DNA of 5,096 nt from an uncultured Caulobacterales bacterium. GTDB taxonomy: Bacteria; Pseudomonadota; Alphaproteobacteria; Caulobacterales; Caulobacteraceae. Positions within the stretch are counted from its first letter, which is position 1. The number at the start of each line of letters is the position of its first letter. The position numbers and the translations under genes are program-made. The notes below the pieces were generated by a model that was not told where the DNA came from, did no database searches, and saw only the letters and a program-made list of their open reading frames with translations. Location of the stretch: NCBI GenBank assembly GCA_903889785.1, contig CAISYT010000233.1:1-5096 (forward strand). The letters are read 5' to 3'. Shown here piece by piece: positions 1-5,067 of this stretch.

Positions 1-1
1 T

Positions 2-565
2 CACTTCGTCTTTCTTCTTATCCAGCCCATAGGCCAGGGAGGAGGCGGTAGGCTCGTTAATGATACGCAGCACTTCCAGGCCGGCGATCTTGCCGGCGTC
101 CTTGGTGGCCTGACGCTGGGCGTCGTTGAAATAGGCCGGCACCGTGATCACCGCCTTGGTGACCGGCTCGCCCAGGTGGGCCTCGGCGCTTTCCTTCATC
201 TTCTGAAGGATGAAGGCGGAGACCTGCTGGGGGCTGTAATCCTTGTTCTGGGCGCGGACCCAGGCGTCGCCCGTTGGGCCCTTGACGATATCGTAGGGCA
301 CCATGCCCTTATCCTTGGCCACCACCGGGTCATCGAAATTGCGGCCGATTAGGCGCTTGATGGCAAAGAGGGTGTTGGCCGGATTGGTTACGGCCTGGCG
401 CTTGGCGGGCTGACCAACCAGACGCTCTCCGTCTTCCAGAAAACCAACGACCGACGGCGTTGTGCGCACGCCCTCGGCGTTTTCGATCACCTTGGGGGTC
501 TTGCCGTCCATGATGGCGACGCAGCTGTTTGTCGTCCCCAGGTCGATACCGATGATCCTGCTCAT
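2..565 (-). CDS. dnaK: Molecular chaperone DnaK (Hsp70), N-terminal 188 residues, cut by the window edge
   Basis: DnaK is the cytoplasmic ATP-driven Hsp70 chaperone that folds and rescues proteins with DnaJ and GrpE. Reading the minus strand from the ATG at 565-563 gives MSRIIGIDLGTTNSCVAIMD, the Hsp70 phosphate-1 signature, and the frame stays open to the left edge. Numbering matches E. coli DnaK: Asp8, Thr11-Thr12, Lys70 (in AIKRLIG) and Glu171 (in NEPT) of the ATPase site are all present, so the visible part of the nucleotide-binding domain (lobes IA and IB) looks functional. AVITVPAYFNDAQRQATKDA is also intact. Missing beyond the edge are the rest of the ATPase domain, the linker and the substrate-binding domain (full length about 630-640 residues). 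The start is fixed by family length; the ribosome site is weak (AAAGA 7 nt upstream, AAGGGA 15 nt upstream). Residues 175-176 are Ser-Ser where most DnaK have Ala-Ala. dnaJ would be expected next, outside the window. Confidence 0.97.
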   Translation of the reverse strand, partial: MSRIIGIDLGTTNSCVAIMDGKTPKVIENAEGVRTTPSVVGFLEDGERLVGQPAKRQAVTNPANTLFAIKRLIGRNFDDPVVAKDKGMVPYDIVKGPTGDAWVRAQNKDYSPQQVSAFILQKMKESAEAHLGEPVTKAVITVPAYFNDAQRQATKDAGKIAGLEVLRIINEPTASSLAYGLDKKKDEV

Positions 566-609
566 ATGATTATCTTTAAGTCCCTTATCTGGCGAATGGC
601 GGCCGGGGC

Positions 610-622
610 CTGCGAAACGCAG
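610..622 (-). other. Short perfect hairpin in the dnaK leader
   Basis: On the dnaK strand CTGCG-TTT-CGCAG forms a perfect 5-bp GC-rich stem with a 3-nt loop, inside the predicted untranslated leader of dnaK and about 45 nt before its start codon. It is not followed by a T run, so it is not a terminator. The symmetry is visible; any regulatory role is inference. Confidence 0.4.
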
Positions 623-629
623 CGCACCC

Positions 630-660
630 GTATGCTCTTCCCGGTTACCCGGCCTCATAC
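630..660 (-). other. Compound hairpin in the dnaK leader with a GNRA-like loop
   Basis: On the dnaK strand an outer stem pairs GTATG (660-656) with CATAC (634-630). Inside it, across a 3 by 6 nt internal loop, CCGG (652-649) pairs with CCGG (644-641) around the tetraloop GTAA, which is GNRA type in RNA. It lies downstream of both proposed dnaK promoters, so it would be transcribed from either. Complementarity is read directly; folding in the cell and any function are inferred. Confidence 0.4.
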
Positions 661-675
661 TCTTAACGCAGGCCG

Positions 676-701
676 ATACTAGAGGTTGGCGGATCGTCCA
701 A
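676..701 (-). promoter_or_regulatory. Possible second, housekeeping promoter of dnaK
   Basis: On the minus strand TTGGAC (701-696) lies 14 bases before TAGTAT (681-676). In Caulobacter terms the downstream element CTAGTATC resembles GCTANAWC, and a short spacer is normal there. Transcription would start near 669, downstream of the heat-shock promoter. Caulobacter dnaK is known to have a heat-shock plus a sigma-70-like promoter, which makes a second promoter here reasonable, but the boxes are imperfect. Confidence 0.4.
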
Positions 702-739
702 GGCCGAGGTTTCACTCAGCTTTCGACAGGTCTAGCCCG

Positions 740-767
740 ATATGGGGGCCTTATGCCCCACCGCAAG
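740..767 (-). promoter_or_regulatory. Sigma-32 (RpoH) heat-shock promoter of dnaK
   Basis: On the minus strand the -35 element CTTGCGG (767-761) is separated by 13 bases from the -10 element CCCCATAT (747-740). The -10 matches the sigma-32 consensus CCCCATNT at every fixed position, and the -35 keeps the CTTG core of CTTGAAA. It faces dnaK, a classic RpoH target, and predicts a start near 733 and a leader of about 168 nt. No CIRCE element (TTAGCACTC-N9-GAGTGCTAA) is seen, so HrcA control is not indicated. Confidence 0.82.
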
Positions 768-818
768 GCCCGTAAGTCTACATATCGCCTCAGAGTGGGA
801 GGCAAATAAACGATCACC

Positions 819-834
819 CTCGCTCTTTTGCGAG
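819..834. repeat. Small inverted repeat between the divergent promoters
   Basis: CTCGC (819-823) and GCGAG (830-834) form a perfect 5-bp inverted repeat around TCTTTT. It lies upstream of both outward-facing promoters (dnaK at 740-767, lysK at 856-885). It is short enough to occur by chance in GC-rich DNA and no role can be assigned. Confidence 0.25.
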
Positions 835-840
835 AACAGA

Positions 841-867
841 GGCGGGGAGGAACCCTTGTTCCCCGCC
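841..867. repeat. Strong GC-rich inverted repeat overlapping the lysK -35 region
   Basis: GGCGGGG (841-847) and AAC (851-853) pair with GTT (858-860) and CCCCGCC (861-867), giving ten pairs with an AGG bulge and a CCTT loop. It overlaps the proposed -35 box of lysK (856-861) and would lie upstream of the lysK transcript start, so it would act, if at all, as a DNA element such as an operator. No T run follows on either strand, which argues against a terminator. Its left arm holds GGGGAGGA, a Shine-Dalgarno look-alike too far from the lysK ATG (over 40 nt) to serve it. Confidence 0.5.
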
Positions 868-885
868 CCGCGCCCGGCCTATACC
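856..885 (+). promoter_or_regulatory. Sigma-70-type promoter of lysK, probably giving a leaderless mRNA
   Basis: TTGTTC (856-861) is followed after 18 bases by TATACC (880-885). Read as a Caulobacter element, CCTATACC (878-885) resembles GCTANAWC. The -10 box ends 7 bases before the lysK ATG at 893, so transcription should begin at or within a base or two of the start codon. No Shine-Dalgarno sequence exists between the box and the ATG, which fits a leaderless transcript. Confidence 0.55.
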
Positions 886-892
886 GCCCGCC

Positions 893-2473
893 ATGTCACA
901 CGCTCTCGCCGCCCTCGCTCAAGACGCCAAGGCCTGGCCTTTCGAACAGGCGCGCGCGCTTCGCGCCCGGCTGGAGCGGCTCGGGCGGCTGGATGGCCGC
1001 GTGGTCCTGTTCGAGACCGGCTATGGCCCGTCCGGCCTGCCGCATATCGGCACGTTCGGCGAGGTGGCCCGCACCACAATGGTGCGTAACGCCTTTCGCA
1101 CCCTGACCGGCGATACGATCCCGACCAAACTCCTGGCCTTCAGCGACGACATGGACGGGCTGCGCAAGGTGCCGCCGCACCTACCCAACCAAGCCATGCT
1201 GACCGAGGATCTGGGCAAGCCTCTCACGGCGGTGCGCGACCCGTTCGGCATTCACGACAGTTTCGCGGTGCATAACAACGCTAGGCTGCGCGCCTTCCTG
1301 GATGATTTCGAATTCGACTATGAATTTGCATCCTCCACCGAATACTACCGCGCGGGCAGATTCGATCAGACCCTGCTGACCATGCTGGAGCGCTTCGACG
1401 CAGTGCAGGCGGTGATGTTGCCCAGCCTCGGCGAAGAACGCCGCGCCAGCTATTCGCCCTTTCTGCCGGTCAGCCCAACAACAGGGCGCGTGCTGCAGGT
1501 CCCCACCCTGGAACGCAATCTGAGCGCCGGAACCATCGTCTTCATGGATGAGGACGGCACGAAGAAGGAGGTTCCCGTCACCGGCGGCCACGTGAAGGTG
1601 CAGTGGAAACCCGACTGGGCCATGCGCTGGACGGCGCTGAGCGTCGACTATGAGATGAGCGGCAAAGACCTGATCGACTCGGTCAAGCTTTCGAACCAGA
1701 TCTGCAAAATTCTGGGTGGAACGCCGCCGGAGGGATTCAACTACGAACTCTTCTTGGACGAGGCCAACCAGAAGATTTCCAAGACCAAGGGCAACGGCCT
1801 AACCATGGAAGACTGGCTGCGCTATGGCGCGCCGGAGAGCCTGGGCTACTACATGTTCCAGAGCCCCAAGAGCGCCAAACGGCTGTATTTCGACGTCATT
1901 CCGAAGGCTGCGGACGAATATCTGCAGCAGCTTGAGGCCTATCCGCGCCAGGAGCCGGCGCAACAGCTGGGCAATCCGGTCTGGCACATGCATGGCGGAA
2001 AGCCGCAGCAGGCGGGCTCGCCTGTCAGCTTCTCACTTCTACTGAACCTGGTCAGCGCGGCCGACGCCTCGACCAAGGAGACTCTGTGGGGATTCTTGAG
2101 CCGCTACATCCCTGGCGCGACGCCCGCCGATTTTCCTATGCTCGACCATATGGCCGGCTATGCGATCAACTATTATGACGACTTCGTTCGCCCCCATAAG
2201 ATCTTCCGTGCGCCCAGCGATCAGGAGCGGGCGGCCATGCTCGACCTGCGTGCCCGGTTCGTAGCACTTCCGACCGATGCGGATGCCGAAGTAATTCAGA
2301 ACGCGGTGTTCGAGGCCGGCAAGGCCGCCGCGTTTGAACCGCTGCGGGCCTGGTTCACGGCGCTCTATGAGGTGTTGCTAGGCCAGACCACAGGTCCGCG
2401 CTTCGGCTCTTTTGCGGCCATCTTCGGTATCGAACGTACCATTGCCCTGATCGACGAGAAGCTCGGCGCATGA
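893..2473 (+). CDS. lysK: Class I lysyl-tRNA synthetase
   Basis: This cytoplasmic enzyme charges tRNA-Lys with lysine using ATP. It is the class I form (LysRS1), found in archaea, spirochaetes and alphaproteobacteria and unrelated to the class II LysS of most bacteria. At 526 residues it has the family's usual length. The HIGH-type ATP motif is HIGT at residues 51-54 within GYGPSGLPHIGTFGEVART. The KMSKS-type loop is KISKT at 294-298 (usually KISKS), just before KGNGLT. Between them, FSDDMDGLRKVP (83-94), NNARLRAFLD (128-137) and DYEMSGKDLIDSVKLS (252-267) are highly typical of the alphaproteobacterial family. The helical C-terminal anticodon-binding part ends in GPRFGSFAAIFGIERTIALI (501-520). 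The ATG at 893 is the only start in frame, since no ATG, GTG or TTG precedes it in the nearby frame. It has no ribosome site and probably uses a leaderless mRNA. The TGA overlaps the next gene's ATG. Confidence 0.96.
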   Translation: MSHALAALAQDAKAWPFEQARALRARLERLGRLDGRVVLFETGYGPSGLPHIGTFGEVARTTMVRNAFRTLTGDTIPTKLLAFSDDMDGLRKVPPHLPNQAMLTEDLGKPLTAVRDPFGIHDSFAVHNNARLRAFLDDFEFDYEFASSTEYYRAGRFDQTLLTMLERFDAVQAVMLPSLGEERRASYSPFLPVSPTTGRVLQVPTLERNLSAGTIVFMDEDGTKKEVPVTGGHVKVQWKPDWAMRWTALSVDYEMSGKDLIDSVKLSNQICKILGGTPPEGFNYELFLDEANQKISKTKGNGLTMEDWLRYGAPESLGYYMFQSPKSAKRLYFDVIPKAADEYLQQLEAYPRQEPAQQLGNPVWHMHGGKPQQAGSPVSFSLLLNLVSAADASTKETLWGFLSRYIPGATPADFPMLDHMAGYAINYYDDFVRPHKIFRAPSDQERAAMLDLRARFVALPTDADAEVIQNAVFEAGKAAAFEPLRAWFTALYEVLLGQTTGPRFGSFAAIFGIERTIALIDEKLGA

Positions 2474-2868
2474 CGGGGCAGCCGCGGGTTGGCTGCGGCG
2501 TCGTGGCGATGCGCGACGGCAAGATCCTTCTGATCCAGCGCCGCAAACAGCCCGAGGCCGGATGTTGGGGCCTGCCTGGCGGCAAGGTGGATTGGATGGA
2601 ACCGGCGGCCGTGGCGGCCGCCCGCGAACTGCTGGAAGAGACTGGCGTCACCGCTGGACCGCTCACCCTGCTCTGTGCCGCTGACCACCTCGATCCCGAA
2701 GGCGGCGAACACTGGCTGGCACCCTGTTACCTGGCACTGGTGGCGACGGGCGAACCCGTACTGATGGAGCCGGAGAAGCATTTCGCCCTGGACTGGTTCG
2801 ATCCGGCCCATCCGCCCACGCCGCTGACACTCACCTGTCAGGCAGCGCTCGCGGCACTGTTAAGCTAG
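2470..2868 (+). CDS. Nudix (MutT-family) hydrolase
   Basis: Nudix enzymes cleave nucleoside diphosphates linked to another group, using divalent metal ions, in the cytoplasm. The 132-residue protein is a single Nudix fold with a perfect box GX5EX7REUXEEXGU at residues 38-60: Gly38, Glu44, Arg52-Glu53, Glu56-Glu57 and Gly59. It is preceded by GCWGLPGGK and an N-terminal strand GCGVVAMRDGKILLIQRRK. The substrate cannot be read from the sequence. The Tyr expected about 17 residues after the box in Ap4A hydrolases is not at that place (the first Tyr after the box is Tyr87), and the segment GGEHWLAPCYLAL is only loosely like nucleotide-triphosphate pyrophosphatases of the NUDT15 type. Its ATG overlaps the lysK stop as ATGA, indicating translational coupling; only a weak GAGAAG lies upstream. 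No clear terminator follows its TAG stop. Confidence 0.9.
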   Translation: MTGQPRVGCGVVAMRDGKILLIQRRKQPEAGCWGLPGGKVDWMEPAAVAAARELLEETGVTAGPLTLLCAADHLDPEGGEHWLAPCYLALVATGEPVLMEPEKHFALDWFDPAHPPTPLTLTCQAALAALLS

Positions 2869-2927
2869 GCGCAATACCGCCGCCATCCTCGGGCCTGCCT
2901 CGCGGGGAACGGAACGCGTCGTGAAAG

Positions 2928-2956
2928 TTGACCTATACGTAAACGTAAACTAGCGT
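2928..2956 (+). promoter_or_regulatory. Promoter of the MerR-family gene and acyl-CoA dehydrogenase
   Basis: TTGACC (2928-2933) matches the sigma-70 -35 box at five of six bases. After 17 bases comes TAGCGT (2951-2956); in Caulobacter terms TTGACCT-N14-ACTAGCGT resembles TTGACGS-N10-14-GCTANAWC. The predicted start lies near 2962-2964. The inverted repeat at 2934-2949 fills the space between the boxes. The spacer is 17 bases, not the 19-20 of classic MerR-activated promoters, so simple repression is more likely. The -10 assignment is uncertain: TAAACT at 2946-2951 is an alternative. Confidence 0.5.
2934..2949. promoter_or_regulatory. Probable operator for the adjacent LiuR-like regulator
   Basis: TATACGT-AA-ACGTAAA is an inverted repeat: six of seven bases of the outer arms pair, with a perfect ACGT-N2-ACGT core at 2937-2946. 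The right part also reads as a tandem CGTAAA. It lies between the -35 and -10 boxes just upstream of a MerR-family gene, the usual place for an autoregulatory site of this family. From memory, ACGT-containing palindromes have been reported for LiuR regulators of branched-chain amino acid and acyl-CoA catabolism; this could not be checked here. Confidence 0.6.
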
Positions 2957-2958
2957 GC

Positions 2959-3453
2959 ATGGCACAATCCGCTGACCTGGAATCCATGAGCCCTCGCTTC
3001 ACCATCACGGCGCTCACCCGCGAGTTCGATGTCACCCCGCGCGCCCTGCGCTTCTATGAGAGCGAGGGCCTGCTGAACCCCGAGCGGCGCGGCCAGGCGC
3101 GGCTCTATTCCGCCAGAGACCGGGCACGGCTGTCGCTGATCCTGCGCGGCAAGCGGCTGGGGTTTTCGCTCCGAGAGATCGCGGAACTGCTGGACCTTTA
3201 CGATCCACGCGACGGCGGAGCGACCCAGCTAGACCGATCGCTGGCGGCCGTTTCCAACCGGATCGACCAACTGAAACGACAGAAGACCGAGCTTGAGACC
3301 GTTTTGGCCGAATTGACCCTGGTCCAGGCCGATATGAAGAACCGCCGCGCGACCCTGCCGCAGTCTGCAGAGCTGCCCAATGCGGAGGACTATGATCGTT
3401 TGTTACGGCCCAGAGTCGACAGCGATCCGCCGGCGGAAACAAGACCGCAATAA
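2959..3453 (+). CDS. MerR-family transcriptional regulator, LiuR-like
   Basis: This is a dimeric DNA-binding regulator, probably of acyl-CoA or branched-chain amino acid catabolism. Residues 14-40 (FTITALTREFDVTPRALRFY and following) form the MerR helix-turn-helix, and 41-70 the wing and second helix pair (RRGQARLYSARDRARLSLIL, then RGKRLGFSLREI). This wording is typical of LiuR rather than of metal sensors. A helical stretch at about 90-130 should be the dimerising coiled coil. The protein has no cysteine at all, which rules out the metal or redox sensing of MerR, CueR or SoxR. The start is uncertain: neither ATG at 2959 nor ATG at 2986 has a good ribosome site. The longest reading is given, but 2986 (MSPRFTIT) gives the usual N-terminal length and lies after the predicted transcript start. 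The gene is followed after 21 bases by an acyl-CoA dehydrogenase, its likely target, and preceded by an operator-like repeat, suggesting autoregulation. Confidence 0.88.
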   Translation: MAQSADLESMSPRFTITALTREFDVTPRALRFYESEGLLNPERRGQARLYSARDRARLSLILRGKRLGFSLREIAELLDLYDPRDGGATQLDRSLAAVSNRIDQLKRQKTELETVLAELTLVQADMKNRRATLPQSAELPNAEDYDRLLRPRVDSDPPAETRPQ

Positions 3454-3460
3454 CAACCCC

Positions 3461-3467
3461 GGGAGGG
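3461..3467 (+). promoter_or_regulatory. Strong ribosome binding site of the acyl-CoA dehydrogenase
   Basis: GGGAGGG lies in the 21-base gap after the regulator's TAA stop, with GGAGG ending 8 bases before the ATG at 3475. It is the only near-ideal Shine-Dalgarno sequence in the window and fixes the start. It implies the dehydrogenase is translated independently and probably more strongly than the regulator. Confidence 0.8.
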
Positions 3468-3474
3468 ACAAGAC

Positions 3475-5067
3475 ATGGCCTACCGCCCGCCGCTACGTGA
3501 CTACGGCTTCCTGTTCCGCGACGTTCTAAAGCTCGATGACTATTCGGCCGTGCCTGGCCTAGCTGACGCACCGGTCGACCTGGTCGAACAGGTGATCGAG
3601 GCGGCCGGCGATTTCGCCGCCGGGGTGCTGGCCCCGCTGAACAGCACTGGCGATAAGACCGGCTGCAGACTGGACGGAAACACGGTGAGCACCCCGCCGG
3701 GCTTCAAAGACGCCTATGACAAATTGGTCGAGGGCGGCTGGCCCGCCATGTCGGTGGATCCGCAATGGGGCGGCCAGGGCCTGCCCTATGTGGTCAGCGT
3801 TGCGTTCATGGAGATGAGCTCCAGCGCCAATATGGCGTTCTCGATGTATCCAGGCCTCACCCGCGGCGCACTGGCGGCGCTAGAGTTCGGTGCTTCCGAC
3901 GACATCAAGACAACCTACCTGCCAAGGATGGCCACCGGCGAATGGGCCGGAACCATGAACCTGACCGAGCCCCACTGTGGCACGGACCTCGGGATGCTGC
4001 GGACCAAGGCGGTCCCACAGGCCGACGGCAGCTACAAGCTCAGTGGCCAGAAGATCTGGATCAGCGGCGGCGAGCAGGACCTGACGGAAAACATCGTTCA
4101 CCTGGTTCTAGCCCGCATCGAGGGGGCTCCCGCCGGGGTGAAAGGCATCAGCCTGTTCGTGGTTCCCAAGTTCCTGCCCAAGCCCGATGGAACGATCGGT
4201 GCGCGCAACACGGTCAGCTGCGTGGGCCTGGAAGATAAGATGGGCATCCACGGCAATTCCACCTGCGTGATCCATCATGAAGCTTCGACCGGCTGGTTGG
4301 TCGGTGCCGAAAATGGCGGCCTCAAGATCATGTTCGTGATGATGAACGAGGCGCGATTGGGCGTGGCGGTGCAGGGCCTATCCCAAGGCGAGGCCGCCAA
4401 TCAGGCAGCTGCCGATTTCGCGCGCGACCGGCTGCAAGGGCGCTCGCTGACCGGGGTGAAGAATCCTGACGGCCCGGCCGATCCGATCGTGGCGCACCCG
4501 GATGTGCGCAGGATGCTGATGAACAGTCGCGCGATTATCGAGGGAGGCCGCGCCTTCATGCTGTGGACCGCCCTCAACGCGGACCTCGCCCGCCATCATC
4601 CCGACGAGGCGGTTCGTAGCAAGGCCGCCGATTACATGGGCCTGCTCACGCCCGTCCTAAAGGCCTACCTGACGGATCAGGGCTTCCAGACCGCATCGGA
4701 CGCCCTACAGGTGCACGGCGGCAGCGGCTTTACCGAGCATTTCCCTGCCAGCCAGTATGTGCGCGATAGCCGCATTACCATGATCTACGAGGGCACCAAC
4801 GGCGTGCAGGCGCTGGACCTGGTCGGCCGAAAACTGGCCACCAATGGCGGGCGTGCGGTGATGAGCTTCTTCGCTGAGATCGACGCCTACACCGGCAAGG
4901 ATCATGACGCGGCGATCAAGCCTTTCGTCGACGGCGCGGCGGCGGCCAAGGCCCAGTTGCAAGAGGCCACGCTGTGGCTGATGCAGAACGGCATGGCCAA
5001 CCCGGATAACGCCGGCGCGGCCTCGACCGACTATTTGCATCTGTTTGGGCTAACAGGCTTGGCCTAG
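3475..5067 (+). CDS. Acyl-CoA dehydrogenase, DmdC-type long form, apparently truncated by an in-frame TAG
   Basis: This flavoenzyme oxidises acyl-CoA thioesters to 2-enoyl-CoA and passes electrons to electron-transfer flavoprotein. It belongs to the long subfamily that includes 3-methylmercaptopropionyl-CoA dehydrogenase (DmdC), usually about 590-600 residues. Visible in order: an N-terminal extension (1-35), the N-terminal helical domain (about 36-155), the FAD/substrate signature MNLTEPHCGTDLG (161-173), the middle beta domain (about 160-270), and the C-terminal helical domain with VHGGSGFTEHFP (413-424) and MIYEGTNGVQALDLVGRK (436-453). Glu439 in YEGTNG is at the position of the catalytic base (Glu376 in medium-chain dehydrogenase). 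From about 460 the 'acetyl-CoA dehydrogenase C-terminal-like' domain begins but stops at 530, after DYLHLFGLTGLA. The sequence past the stop still resembles the family, so this is a premature stop rather than a natural end. The core catalytic domains are complete. Exact substrate is unknown; the LiuR-like neighbour suggests acyl-CoA catabolism. Confidence 0.9.
   Translation: MAYRPPLRDYGFLFRDVLKLDDYSAVPGLADAPVDLVEQVIEAAGDFAAGVLAPLNSTGDKTGCRLDGNTVSTPPGFKDAYDKLVEGGWPAMSVDPQWGGQGLPYVVSVAFMEMSSSANMAFSMYPGLTRGALAALEFGASDDIKTTYLPRMATGEWAGTMNLTEPHCGTDLGMLRTKAVPQADGSYKLSGQKIWISGGEQDLTENIVHLVLARIEGAPAGVKGISLFVVPKFLPKPDGTIGARNTVSCVGLEDKMGIHGNSTCVIHHEASTGWLVGAENGGLKIMFVMMNEARLGVAVQGLSQGEAANQAAADFARDRLQGRSLTGVKNPDGPADPIVAHPDVRRMLMNSRAIIEGGRAFMLWTALNADLARHHPDEAVRSKAADYMGLLTPVLKAYLTDQGFQTASDALQVHGGSGFTEHFPASQYVRDSRITMIYEGTNGVQALDLVGRKLATNGGRAVMSFFAEIDAYTGKDHDAAIKPFVDGAAAAKAQLQEATLWLMQNGMANPDNAGAASTDYLHLFGLTGLA

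Noticed and set aside
841..867. The GC-rich hairpin as a rho-independent terminator
   Set aside because: No T run follows on either strand, and there is no upstream gene on either strand that would need to end there.
566..892. A CIRCE/HrcA element or a small RNA gene in the dnaK-lysK gap
   Set aside because: No TTAGCACTC-type inverted repeat is present, and no promoter-plus-terminator pair for a separate RNA can be seen.
742..1251. Several open frames on both strands around the start of lysK (for example 742-1089 plus and 896-1180 minus)
   Set aside because: They overlap the clear lysK frame, have Arg/Pro/Ala-rich composition typical of shadow frames in GC-rich DNA, and show no domain or ribosome site.
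2869..2958. A terminator between the Nudix gene and the regulator
   Set aside because: No stem with a T run is visible in this 90-base gap; the lysK-Nudix transcript may read on into the regulator.
2928..2960. A classic MerR-type stretched promoter with a 19-20 base spacer
   Set aside because: No acceptable -10 box lies 19-20 bases after TTGACC; the best fit has 17 bases.
3032..3571. A 179-residue minus-strand frame opposite the MerR-family gene
   Set aside because: It lies antisense to a well-supported gene and across the next gene's start, is low-complexity Arg/Gly/Ser/Pro, and matches no family I recognise.
3765..4238. A 157-residue plus-strand frame inside the acyl-CoA dehydrogenase
   Set aside because: It is the +1 shadow of the dehydrogenase, whose own frame carries all the family motifs.
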